A stretch of DNA of 64,000 nucleotides from Pseudomonas sp. GL-B-19 (lineage in GTDB: Bacteria; Pseudomonadota; Gammaproteobacteria; Pseudomonadales; Pseudomonadaceae). This document shows, piece by piece, positions 1 through 8,154 of this stretch. The notes beneath the pieces were generated by a model. That model did not search any database and was not told the DNA's origin. It was given only the letters and a program-made list of their open reading frames with translations. The position numbers and the translations under genes are program-made. The stretch spans positions 124,001 to 188,000 of the forward strand of contig NZ_JAHBDK010000086.1 of the NCBI RefSeq assembly GCF_019956415.1, in the 5' to 3' direction. How positions within the stretch are numbered: position 1 is the first letter of the stretch; each line of letters begins with the position of its first letter.

Positions 1-756
1 GATGAAGGAGAGGCACGCGGGATTCATATGTCACGGTTGTATCTGGCGCTGGAAATGCTCGAGCAGGAAAACCTGAGTCCCACTCTATTGCGACGAGTCT
101 TGCAACGTTTTCTCGATACTCACCAGGGACTTTCCACCAGCGCGTACTTAAAAATCCACGGCGACTTACTGCTCAAACGGCCGGCGTTAATCAGCCCATT
201 GGCCGGCTGGAAAACCTATCCAGTGAGCATCGAAGCGCGTCTGAAAAACGCGATGTTCCACGTGGAACTGAAAATCAACGTTGCTTATTCCTCGACATGC
301 CCATGCTCAGCGGCACTGTCACGGCAGTTGATTCAGCAGAAATTCATCGATGACTTTGCCGCCACGTCACTGCAACACGCGGACGTTTTGGCATGGCTCG
401 GTTCCACAAAAGGCATCATAGCGACGCCCCATAGTCAACGCAGCACCGCGCATTTGTGCTTGCGGCTGGACAATCATCGGGATGACCTGCCGCTGATTGC
501 ACTCATCAACGAGGCCGAAGCAGCACTCGGCACCGCCGTACAAACAGCGGTAAAGCGCGCCGATGAACAGGCATTCGCTTTGGCCAATGGTCAGAACCTG
601 ATGTTCTGCGAAGACGCTGCGCGACGTCTGAACGTTGCCTTGAAACGCTCCCCCGATATCAGCGCCTTCCACATTCGCGTGGTCCACGCTGAGAGCCTTC
701 ACGCTCACGATGCCGTCGCCGAAAGCCGGTGGAACTGGGAGGAGGCGTGTCAGTAG
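1..756 (+). CDS. folE2: GTP cyclohydrolase FolE2 (type IB), 5' end missing
   Basis: FolE2 converts GTP to dihydroneopterin triphosphate, the first step of folate synthesis, without needing the Zn of FolE1. The reading frame is open from base 1 (codons for DEGEARGIHM precede the first ATG at 28), so the start lies outside the window; about 252 residues are present of a family usually near 300. The frame reads EARGIHMSRLY, a typical FolE2 core stretch, and later STCPCSA, the motif holding the active-site Cys. Family knowledge: in pseudomonads folE2 is usually a Zur-controlled back-up for zinc-dependent FolE; its promoter is not visible here. A perfect parS-type palindrome sits inside the gene at 254-269. 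Confidence 0.93.
   Translation, partial: DEGEARGIHMSRLYLALEMLEQENLSPTLLRRVLQRFLDTHQGLSTSAYLKIHGDLLLKRPALISPLAGWKTYPVSIEARLKNAMFHVELKINVAYSSTCPCSAALSRQLIQQKFIDDFAATSLQHADVLAWLGSTKGIIATPHSQRSTAHLCLRLDNHRDDLPLIALINEAEAALGTAVQTAVKRADEQAFALANGQNLMFCEDAARRLNVALKRSPDISAFHIRVVHAESLHAHDAVAESRWNWEEACQ
254..269. other. parS-type ParB binding site (within folE2)
   Basis: The sequence TGTTCCACGTGGAACT contains the perfect 14-bp palindrome GTTCCACGTGGAAC, the core of the Pseudomonas parS consensus bound by chromosomal ParB. It lies in the folE2 coding frame (encoding MFHVEL), so codons fit it. The parAB genes are at 56-58 kb in this window. That ParB binds here is inferred from the match. Confidence 0.75.
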
Positions 757-816
757 CTGAATCAAACCCGCCCCCACACGATCATGCAGGAAGCGGGTTT
801 ACGGCGAAGGAAGGTC

Positions 817-1338
817 TTAGGCTCTTGGCTTGACCGTTCCGCAATCCTGCCCCAGCCACACAGCGCGGCTTTCGAGACTGCCCTTTTGCTGGATGCCGGT
901 GGCGTTGAAGGTGCCGTTGACCTTGGTCGTGAACTCACGGTCACTGAGGAACGTGGCCACACCGGCGCCTTGCGCTTTGGGACAGCTGAAACGGAATTTC
1001 CACTGGTTGCCGGTGCGGTCGGTGACTTCCTGCTTGCAGCCCGATTGCGGGTCCGTCAGTGGAATGTCGTCGGTCTGCACCTGCTCCGGCGTCAGGCATG
1101 CCCGAATTCCTTTGCCGCCCATGGTAATGCCCTGCTTCTCCAGTTGCGCGCGCTGTTCCGGGGTCATCTGGCTCTGCAACTGACCGAGGATCAGTTGTAA
1201 GTCCGGCAGGTTCTGGTCATCGACCTTCATGTTGCTTGTGGTCAATTCCCACAATCCGGGTTGCAGTTTCTGTGCATGAGCCGCCACAGGAAGTGACAAA
1301 CCAATAGCCATGGCCAAACCCAGCAGACGAACGTTCAT
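817..1338 (-). CDS. Secreted DUF3617 family protein
   Basis: A 173-residue protein that begins with a clear Sec signal peptide (short basic start, hydrophobic core, AHA-type cleavage site near residue 22), so it is probably periplasmic. The opening of the mature part, QKLQPGLWELTTSNM, is the hallmark of DUF3617 proteins (a 'G-x-W' start followed by paired cysteines); four Cys are visible (CLTP, GCKQ, SCPK, DCGT) and could form two disulfides. The biochemical function of the family is unknown. It is a single gene, convergent with folE2 and divergent from cls; the 132-bp gap to cls must hold both promoters. Confidence 0.85.
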   Translation of the reverse strand: MNVRLLGLAMAIGLSLPVAAHAQKLQPGLWELTTSNMKVDDQNLPDLQLILGQLQSQMTPEQRAQLEKQGITMGGKGIRACLTPEQVQTDDIPLTDPQSGCKQEVTDRTGNQWKFRFSCPKAQGAGVATFLSDREFTTKVNGTFNATGIQQKGSLESRAVWLGQDCGTVKPRA

Positions 1339-1470
1339 CGAGTAACTCCTGATCAGTAGTGGCCGTTAGACGCCAACCTTCGGTTTCGGTTCATGGGCCA
1401 ATTAAATAGCGACATTTTGCACGGAACATGGTCTGTTAAGCACTGAATCTTCAGGAGCAGGGCTGCCCCC

Positions 1471-2910
1471 ATGGATTACTTCGGACCACACATTTTCGGC
1501 TACACCATTGCACTGCTTCACTCGCTGGGCACAATCGCGGCCATTCACGCCGTGCTCAACGTACGTACCGCTCAGGGATCGATCGCCTGGGCGCTTTCGT
1601 TGGTGTTTATGCCCTACCTCACACTCATTCCGTATCTGATCTTCGGCAGCAGTACCTTTGATGGTTACATCAAGGCTCGGCGCCAGGCCAACGAAGAGAT
1701 GCGCAAAGCCGTCTCCGAACTCAACTGGCGTCCATGGTTCGAGGAGGCACTGACCGCTCGTGCGTCCAATGCTTACGCGTCGTTGCGGGCGATGCCCAAG
1801 CTTGGCCGAATGCCGTGCCTGGCGAACAACGAAGTGCACTTATTGATCAATGGCCATGCCACGTTTGATTCGATTTTCGAAGCCATCAGCAACGCTAAGG
1901 TAGCGGTGTTGATTCAGTTTTTCATCATCCACGATGATCGTCTGGGCCAACGCCTGCACAATCTGCTGCTGAAAAAAGCCGCCGAAGGCGTCGCGGTTTA
2001 CCTGCTTTACGACCGCATTGGCAGCCACGCCCTGCCCAAAAGTTACGTGCAACCGTTACGCGATGCCGGCGTTGAAGTCAAAGCGTTCGCCACCCGCAGT
2101 GGCTGGCTCAACCGCTTCCAGGTCAACTTCCGCAACCATCGCAAGATCGTAGTGGTCGATGGAGTGCTGGGCTTCGTGGGCGGACATAACGTGGGCGACG
2201 AATACATGGGCGAGAAACCACCGCTGGCGCCGTGGCGAGACACACATGTTCGAGTACGCGGTCCGGTGGTGGCCTGTATGCAGGAGTCGTTTGCCGAAGA
2301 CTGGTTTTGGGCTGCGCGGTCATTGCCGCCATTGATCCTGCCGGACGTGTATCCCGACGACGGCGTGCTTTGCCAATTTTTGGCGAGCGGCCCGGCGGAT
2401 TCCTACGAAACCTGTTCGTTGTTCTTCGTCGAAGCCATCCATGCCGCGACTGAGCGAGTGTGGATCACCACCCCCTATTTCATCCCCGACGAAGCGGTAT
2501 TTGCGGCACTCAGGTTGGCAGTGTTGCGGGGTGTAGATGTGCGACTGTTGCTGCCTTCTCGTCCAGACCACCGCATCGTCTACGCCGCCTCCAGCCTGTA
2601 CGCCTTCGAAGCCGTAAGCGCCGGTGTTCGAGTATTCCGTTATCAACCCGGTTTCCTGCACCAGAAAGTGGTGTTGATCGACAGTGAAATCAGCGCCATC
2701 GGCAGTGCCAACATGGACAACCGATCGTTCCGGCTCAACTTCGAAGTGATGTTGTTGACGGTCGACAGCGTGTTTGCCGCGCAGGTGGAACAGATGCTCA
2801 ACGATGACTTCGCTCAGGCGCATGAAATCGCCAAAGACGAAGGCCGGGAGACCCGCCGCGTGCAGCAATTCGGCATGCGGGTCGCCCGGCTTATTTCACC
2901 GATTCTTTAA
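1471..2910 (+). CDS. cls: Cardiolipin synthase (ClsA type)
   Basis: Condenses two phosphatidylglycerol molecules into cardiolipin and glycerol at the inner membrane. The 479-residue length is that of ClsA. The N-terminus has two membrane segments (about residues 8-30 and 38-60), followed by two phospholipase D catalytic motifs: HRKIVVVDG at about residue 223 and HQKVVLIDS at about 397, each with the H-x-K-x4-D residues intact and followed by G-x-N/GSAN. ATG at 1471 follows a CAGGAG ribosome site. The gene is convergent with cfa, which modifies the same phospholipids; their stop codons overlap by 4 nt, so there is no room for a separate terminator between them. Confidence 0.95.
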   Translation: MDYFGPHIFGYTIALLHSLGTIAAIHAVLNVRTAQGSIAWALSLVFMPYLTLIPYLIFGSSTFDGYIKARRQANEEMRKAVSELNWRPWFEEALTARASNAYASLRAMPKLGRMPCLANNEVHLLINGHATFDSIFEAISNAKVAVLIQFFIIHDDRLGQRLHNLLLKKAAEGVAVYLLYDRIGSHALPKSYVQPLRDAGVEVKAFATRSGWLNRFQVNFRNHRKIVVVDGVLGFVGGHNVGDEYMGEKPPLAPWRDTHVRVRGPVVACMQESFAEDWFWAARSLPPLILPDVYPDDGVLCQFLASGPADSYETCSLFFVEAIHAATERVWITTPYFIPDEAVFAALRLAVLRGVDVRLLLPSRPDHRIVYAASSLYAFEAVSAGVRVFRYQPGFLHQKVVLIDSEISAIGSANMDNRSFRLNFEVMLLTVDSVFAAQVEQMLNDDFAQAHEIAKDEGRETRRVQQFGMRVARLISPIL

Positions 2911-4094
2911 GGGTTGTAGATGTCGTCGCGCGTCCATGGCAGCTCATGGCTGCCATCAGGATGGGCTTTAACCGCGAGGATCTGGTGCAAGTTGATCCAG
3001 CCCCTGGCAAATGCATAAGCGCATCCCGCCAGGTACAGCCGCCAGATCCGCAAGGTTTGCTCCGGGACTTGCCTGGACGCCGCTTCCAGATTGTCTTCCA
3101 GGCGTTCGCTCCAGTGATCCAGGGTACGCGCGTAATGCAGGCGCAGGCTTTCGACATCGACGATCTCCAGCCCCACGTCACTGATTTCAGCAGCGATCAT
3201 CGAGAGGTGCGGCAGCTCGCCGTTGGGGAACACATATTGCCCAATGAAGTAGCCGGCACCGCGCCCCACCGGCCGGCCGTCAATGTGTTTGGCGGTGATC
3301 CCGTGGTTCATTACCAGACCGCCCTCTTTCACCGCGCCGAACAAGGTTTTGCAGTACTCCGCCAAATTGGCGTGGCCCACGTGTTCGAACATGCCGACAC
3401 TGACCACTTTGTCGAAGCGCCCGTCCTGAGGCAGGTCGCGGTAGTCGAGCAGTTGCAATTCGACCAGATCTTCCAGACCTTCCTCTTTCACGCGTTCGCG
3501 TGCCAGATCGAGTTGCGCTTTGCTGAGCGTAATGCCAAACACCTTCGCGCCGAACTCCCGCGCTGCATACCGCGCCAGCCCGCCCCAGCCGCAACCGACA
3601 TCCAGTAAGTATTCGCCAGGCTGTAACCGCAACTTGCGACACAAGTGGCGGAATTTGGCCTGCTGGGCCTGCTCCAGAGTTTCACTACCGGTCTCGAAAT
3701 ACGCGCAGGAATACGCCATGTCGCTGTCGAGCCACAGCTGATAGAACGCGTTGGAAAGGTCGTAATGGTAGGAAATGGCCTTCGCGTCGGTTTCCTTGTC
3801 GTGGGCGGTACGAACGGGTTGATCGTCGTCGTTCTCGTCCAACATCGCCTGGCTCCATTCATCGCAGACGCGGATGACGTCGCTGATGGAACCTTCCAGC
3901 TCAAGTTTGCCCTCGACAAACGCCGCTCCGAGCGCGTCCAGGCTTGGATGGGTGAACTGGGTAACCATTTGTGGATCCTTGACCACAATCGTGACGCTGG
4001 GCGTCGGTCCCAGATTGAATTCATGGCCGTCCCAGAGTCGCAGGCGTAACGGTAACTGCAGATTCTGTAAGGCCGGTGGAAGGTGCGCGAGCAT
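2907..4094 (-). CDS. cfa: Cyclopropane-fatty-acyl-phospholipid synthase
   Basis: Transfers a methylene group from S-adenosylmethionine to the double bond of unsaturated acyl chains in membrane phospholipids, typically in stationary phase and stress. The 395-residue product has a lipid-binding N-terminal part, the signature YHYDLSNAFYQLWLD from about residue 109, the SAM motif LLDVGCGWGG at about 163-172, and a C-terminal LAGCAYAF segment. I chose ATG at 4094 (MLAHLPPALQ) because an AAGGGG ribosome site lies about 7 nt upstream and Pseudomonas Cfa proteins begin this way; an in-frame ATG at 4163 would add 23 residues of low similarity. Convergent with cls. Confidence 0.93.
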   Translation of the reverse strand: MLAHLPPALQNLQLPLRLRLWDGHEFNLGPTPSVTIVVKDPQMVTQFTHPSLDALGAAFVEGKLELEGSISDVIRVCDEWSQAMLDENDDDQPVRTAHDKETDAKAISYHYDLSNAFYQLWLDSDMAYSCAYFETGSETLEQAQQAKFRHLCRKLRLQPGEYLLDVGCGWGGLARYAAREFGAKVFGITLSKAQLDLARERVKEEGLEDLVELQLLDYRDLPQDGRFDKVVSVGMFEHVGHANLAEYCKTLFGAVKEGGLVMNHGITAKHIDGRPVGRGAGYFIGQYVFPNGELPHLSMIAAEISDVGLEIVDVESLRLHYARTLDHWSERLEDNLEAASRQVPEQTLRIWRLYLAGCAYAFARGWINLHQILAVKAHPDGSHELPWTRDDIYNP

Positions 4095-4183
4095 GGACAA
4101 TCCCCTTGTTTCAGACGTCTGATGTGAGGGTAGACCATCTCTGAAAATTAGCTGGCTATCCAATTACTAGCCGTTTTCTATAA

Positions 4184-4966
4184 TCAGCGAATCTGCAACC
4201 AGCCATCGTGAATCCACTGCTTAAGCCAGGTTACAGCTTGAAGTGGTGCGCCCTCTCCATAGATGACTGTCAATTCAGAGCACAGTTCAGCAAAATTCCA
4301 GTCCCGCTCAAACATGCCTTTTAGAGCGTTGGCCTCTAGAGGCTCCAGGCTCCGATACTGGCAAACAAGATCATTTCGACAAATCACCACCACGTGGGGA
4401 TCGTCGAGCGCCGTACTGCCGGGAAACGTAGTTTCATCCTTTACCGATCGCCAAATCGCCACACTGTTGAAGGCACACTCCTGCCATTGCAGTGATGGAC
4501 TGGGGCTGACTTGCAGCGTCGGCCAGTCTTGCGGTGCCAAAATCACCATGTCCTGCATCGTCAACGGCGTTCCTGGATGCGCATCGAATGCCAGCGTGAA
4601 AGCCCATTCAAACGCCGCCAGTTCGGCCAATGGCGCACTTTGCTCAGGCACCAAATGTTGGCGAATGAACGCCTCGAACCCATTGCCGAGCCAACGAAGG
4701 CTGTAATGAGCCGAGGGATTCTGACGCAAATAAGCTGCGGCGAGCTGTTCGAACTCGTCGTCACCCAGCCAGTTCAGGATCGCCGGATAGTCGCCGCGCA
4801 ACACTTCCTGAAGCCGCGCTTGATAAGCATTGTGATAAATCGCCAGCCCGGTGCTGACACCCAGCGTCGGGCCGCCGATCAGGCTTGAACCGAGCGCGAT
4901 ATCAGCCGTCGAAGACTCTCCCAACAGGTAACATTCAAAGGCCAGTTGCCAATCGTTCAGGCGCAT
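4184..4966 (-). CDS. bufC: BufC/HvfC-type DUF2063 protein (bufferin operon)
   Basis: A 260-residue soluble protein of the DUF2063 (HvfC/BufC N-terminal) family, recognised from its opening (LNDWQLAFECYLLG) and from its position directly after a DUF692 gene, with which it overlaps by 10 nt. In studied systems the DUF692-DUF2063 pair forms a complex that binds a Cys-rich precursor peptide; the DUF2063 protein helps recognise the peptide while DUF692 does the chemistry. The last gene of a three-gene operon running 6125 to 4184. The family was formerly annotated as putative DNA-binding, for which I see no support here. Confidence 0.85.
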   Translation of the reverse strand: MRLNDWQLAFECYLLGESSTADIALGSSLIGGPTLGVSTGLAIYHNAYQARLQEVLRGDYPAILNWLGDDEFEQLAAAYLRQNPSAHYSLRWLGNGFEAFIRQHLVPEQSAPLAELAAFEWAFTLAFDAHPGTPLTMQDMVILAPQDWPTLQVSPSPSLQWQECAFNSVAIWRSVKDETTFPGSTALDDPHVVVICRNDLVCQYRSLEPLEANALKGMFERDWNFAELCSELTVIYGEGAPLQAVTWLKQWIHDGWLQIR

Positions 4967-5802
4967 TTCTGTCTCCGGGCCAACACGCCCTCGCCCAGCT
5001 CCCGGGCTGTTTGCAGTTCAGTGAGCAATTCTTCAAAAGGCGGGAAATGGTCATCGCGCTCCAGCAACGTGGCGACCGGGCCGAGGTAGTCGAGGGTTCG
5101 TTGGTAAAGCGCCCAGACCGGATCGCTGACGGGATGGTCATGGGTGTCGATGACGTAATCGCCGTAATCGCTGTGGCCCGCCAAGTGAAGTTGGCGAATC
5201 TTGTTCGCTGGCAATCCTTGAATGAATGTCCACGGATCGAAGCCATGATTGCGTGAGCTGACATAGACGTTATTCACGTCCAGCAACAACTCGCAATCGC
5301 TCAGCCGACTCAGTGCTTCAAGAAATTCCCACTCGCTGAAATCATCGCCAGCGCTACGCACATAGCTGGAGACATTCTCCAACACCAGTGGACGCTGCAA
5401 AAAGTCTTGCACCTGACGCACTCGGTCCGCGACGTAATGAAGGCTTTCTTCGGTGTACGGTAATGGCAGCAAATCATGAAGCTGATGGGCGTTGCCGCGG
5501 CTCCAGCACAAGTGATCGGAAATCCACGCCGGTTTTACTCGATCAGCCAACAGTCTGAGTTGTTGCAGATAGCCCGAATCCAGCGCATGAGGCCCACCGA
5601 TGGACAACGACACGCCATGCATCACCAGCGGATAACGCTCGGCGATGGCGTCAAGGTAGTAAAGGGCTTTGCCGCCCTGCACCATAAAATTTTCGGAGAC
5701 GATTTCGAACCAGTCCACGGCCGGCGACTGATCAAGAATTTGTTGGTAGTAAGCACTGCGTAAACCCAGGCCGTAGCCCAGACACGGAAGGGATGCAGAC
5801 AT
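4957..5802 (-). CDS. bufB: BufB/HvfB-type DUF692 multinuclear-iron maturase
   Basis: A 281-residue DUF692 protein, a TIM-barrel enzyme with a multinuclear iron site that modifies cysteines of a ribosomally made precursor, such as thiooxazole formation in bufferins. Candidate metal ligands are visible in the expected order: MHGVSLSIGG, ISDHLCW, LLLDVNNVYVS and HLAGHSDYGDYVIDTHDHP. ATG at 5802 (MSASLPCLGYGLGLR) gives the normal family start; the frame is open further upstream but the extra residues look unlike the family. It overlaps bufC by 10 nt and follows the Cys-rich precursor by 68 nt, so the three genes are probably one transcript. Confidence 0.9.
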   Translation of the reverse strand: MSASLPCLGYGLGLRSAYYQQILDQSPAVDWFEIVSENFMVQGGKALYYLDAIAERYPLVMHGVSLSIGGPHALDSGYLQQLRLLADRVKPAWISDHLCWSRGNAHQLHDLLPLPYTEESLHYVADRVRQVQDFLQRPLVLENVSSYVRSAGDDFSEWEFLEALSRLSDCELLLDVNNVYVSSRNHGFDPWTFIQGLPANKIRQLHLAGHSDYGDYVIDTHDHPVSDPVWALYQRTLDYLGPVATLLERDDHFPPFEELLTELQTARELGEGVLARRQKCA

Positions 5803-5870
5803 TTGCGGACTCCTCGCAAAATGGCCGCAGTGGCAAGGGGGAAACCACCGCGGCGCCAAGCGGTGGTCGG

Positions 5871-6125
5871 TTATGCGCCGACCTTGCCACCGGCGTTCAT
5901 GCATTCGGTCTGAGTCATCGCCTTGAAACCGTGACCTTTGCAAACCCCCTGCCCCTTACAGGCGTTTTCTGCGGTTTTGCAATCGTTCATGCCTTTGCAC
6001 GAGGTCACGCCGTAGCAGTGAACCTGAGCTGCGTCGGCGGCCTGAGCCTGAGTGGCAACACCGGCAAACAGGGTGGCAGCGGCGAAAGCGAGAGCGGCAC
6101 CAGAAGTAGCGGATTTGAAATTCAT
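5871..6125 (-). CDS. bufA: Bufferin-type Cys-rich periplasmic precursor peptide (BufA2-like)
   Basis: An 84-residue precursor with a Sec signal peptide (MNFKSATSG start, AQA cleavage near residue 29) and a short mature part carrying six cysteines, five of them in a repeated spacing (HCYG, SCKG, DCKT, ACKG, VCKG) plus ECMN. Small secreted Cys-rich peptides next to DUF692/DUF2063 genes are bufferins: RiPPs whose cysteines are modified so the peptide binds copper in the periplasm and protects the cell. The CKG-rich pattern looks like the BufA2 branch rather than the DUF2282 (BufA1) branch; that sub-family call is less certain. First gene of the operon; promoter expected in the 118-nt gap upstream. 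Confidence 0.85.
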   Translation of the reverse strand: MNFKSATSGAALAFAAATLFAGVATQAQAADAAQVHCYGVTSCKGMNDCKTAENACKGQGVCKGHGFKAMTQTECMNAGGKVGA

Positions 6126-6243
6126 TTTTGTATCCTCGGTTATCGTCAGGGTTGTCGGCTGGAATGTTGTTCAGTCCCGACACAGCACTAGAGAGCACTG
6201 CCCCAAAGGCGTTACAGAGGCCTGCAAAAAGTTTTCGATTCTC

Positions 6244-8154
6244 TCAGTTGTCTTCCTTGAGCTTGAGCAAAGGCTCCTGAAATCGCAGCAAACGTCCGGC
6301 GTTGCCCAGCACCAGCAACGTGCTCAAGTTATGCAGCAACGCTGCAATCATCGCCCCTGCCGCACCGAGCCAGCCAAAAGCGGCAAAGGCAACAATCGCC
6401 AGTGTCCAGCCCAAACCAATGATCACATTGACCTGCAAGGTCTGGCGGCATTGGCGACTCAAGCGCACACAGGTGCCGAGCCGACGCAGGTCGCTGCCGA
6501 TCAACACGATGTCGGCCGAGGCCAATGCGATGTCTGCCCCGCCCGCGCCCATTGCGACACCCACGACACCGGCCTTGAGCGCCAGTGAGTCGTTGATCCC
6601 GTCCCCGACCACCATCGGTCGGAAGCCGCTGCCAATTTCTTTAAGCACGCGATTGAGCTTGTCCTCAGGCAACGCCTGCGCTTCGACATCGCTGATTCCG
6701 ACATCGCGCGCCAGCGTATGCGCGACGCTCTGCCGATCCCCGGTGAGCAGCAATTGCCGACCCAGGCCAAGCTCTCGCAGCTCACTCAAAGCAAATCGTG
6801 CCTCGGGTTTGACGCTGTCGGCCAGCAATAGCCAGGCGAGAAACTCACCGTTAAGCGCCAATCCTGCTATCGGGCCGTCATGTTCAGGAACCGCCGACGT
6901 AGCAATGCCCAATTGCGCGAACAATTCCGGGCGACCGAGTGCGGCCTCGCCCTGCTCGGTCATGGCCACCACGCCCAAACCCTGGCGCTCGTGGATGTCC
7001 GACAGCAGCAGAAAATCCTCCTGCGTGACCAGCCCGGCGAGTGCTCGACTGACCGGATGACTGCTGGCCGAACCAAGGCTGGCGGCCAGTTTCAAGACGT
7101 GACTGCGGTCTACCAGCGGACCTTCGATGGACTGCAAGCGCAAGGTGCCAAACGTCAGCGTGCCGGTTTTATCCACCACCAACGACGTCAGGTCTGCCAG
7201 CTCTTCAAGAAACGCCGAACTGCGGATCAAAATGCCGTGCCGCGCCGCCACCGCCACCCCGGCAATGGCCGTCGCCGGCGCCGACAACACCAGCGCACAA
7301 GGACACGCCGCGACCAGCACCGCGAGCATTGCTTGGGCGTCGTTGGTGACAAACCAAGTCACTGCGGCCAGCAACAACACCAGCACCATGTAGCTGCCGG
7401 CATAACGCTCCAGCAAGCGAGTAATCGGTGGCTTGGAGCGTTCGGCGCTTTGCATCAGCGCGATGACTTTGCCCAGGGTCGATTCATTACCGGTGCGGGT
7501 CACTTCAATGCGAAGCAGGCCATCGAGGTTGATCGCGCCTCCGAACACCGGCATGCCAACGCCGGCTTCCATCGGCACCGACTCACCGGTAATCGAAGCG
7601 GTATCGAGGCTCGCCTGACCGGACAACACCCGGCCATCCGCCGGTACGCGATCACCGGCACGCACTTCTACCAGGTCACCGGCCTTGAGGGTGCTGTTGT
7701 CGACTTCGAGGACCGAGCCATCGGCCTGAACCTTGCGCGCATGACTGCGGGTGAGTTTGCCAAGAGCATGAATCGCTTCCTGAGAACCGATCACGCTGCG
7801 CTCTTCCAGCACATGGCCGAAAATCATGATGATCGGCAACAACGCGGCGGTCAGCAGATCACCCGTGGCCCAGGCGCCGAGCATGGCGAGCGCGATTAAC
7901 TGGTCGGTGATCCCGTGCAAGCTCGGGTAACGCAGGCTATACCACGCCGAACGCATCACCGGCACGGCCACCAACAGCGATGCAAACCCGAGCAGCAATT
8001 GGCTAACGCCGGTCTGCTCCGGCGACAACCAGCGCCAGATCAGACCGAGCCCGAGCAGACCCAGGGCGAGCATGGCCAGCGTCAGTTGGCGAGCGGCGCT
8101 ACGTTGTTCGGCCGAGGACAACATGCTCGGTGCGGCGGCGGTTTGCGCGGTCAT
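6244..8154 (-). CDS. P1B-type heavy-metal-translocating ATPase
   Basis: A 636-residue heavy-metal P-type ATPase. Visible motifs: TGES (about 189-192, actuator), CPC (284-286, transmembrane metal site), DKTGT (328-332, phosphorylated Asp), SSHPVSRAL (nucleotide-binding HP motif) and GDGIND. It lacks any N-terminal CxxC metal-binding domain. The last membrane helix reads LLHNLSTLLVLGNAGRLL, with His where ZntA/CadA-type Zn pumps have the metal-binding Asp, so the substrate cannot be read from standard class rules. It is the last gene of a four-gene operon with three SPFH proteins (4-nt overlap with the preceding gene) under a putative Zur box, pointing to zinc or another divalent metal. Confidence 0.9.
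   Translation of the reverse strand: MTAQTAAAPSMLSSAEQRSAARQLTLAMLALGLLGLGLIWRWLSPEQTGVSQLLLGFASLLVAVPVMRSAWYSLRYPSLHGITDQLIALAMLGAWATGDLLTAALLPIIMIFGHVLEERSVIGSQEAIHALGKLTRSHARKVQADGSVLEVDNSTLKAGDLVEVRAGDRVPADGRVLSGQASLDTASITGESVPMEAGVGMPVFGGAINLDGLLRIEVTRTGNESTLGKVIALMQSAERSKPPITRLLERYAGSYMVLVLLLAAVTWFVTNDAQAMLAVLVAACPCALVLSAPATAIAGVAVAARHGILIRSSAFLEELADLTSLVVDKTGTLTFGTLRLQSIEGPLVDRSHVLKLAASLGSASSHPVSRALAGLVTQEDFLLLSDIHERQGLGVVAMTEQGEAALGRPELFAQLGIATSAVPEHDGPIAGLALNGEFLAWLLLADSVKPEARFALSELRELGLGRQLLLTGDRQSVAHTLARDVGISDVEAQALPEDKLNRVLKEIGSGFRPMVVGDGINDSLALKAGVVGVAMGAGGADIALASADIVLIGSDLRRLGTCVRLSRQCRQTLQVNVIIGLGWTLAIVAFAAFGWLGAAGAMIAALLHNLSTLLVLGNAGRLLRFQEPLLKLKEDN

Noticed and set aside
4390..4397. 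CCACGTGG in the DUF2063 gene as a parS site
   Set aside because: Has only the 8-bp centre; the flanking GTT/AAC arms needed for ParB are absent.
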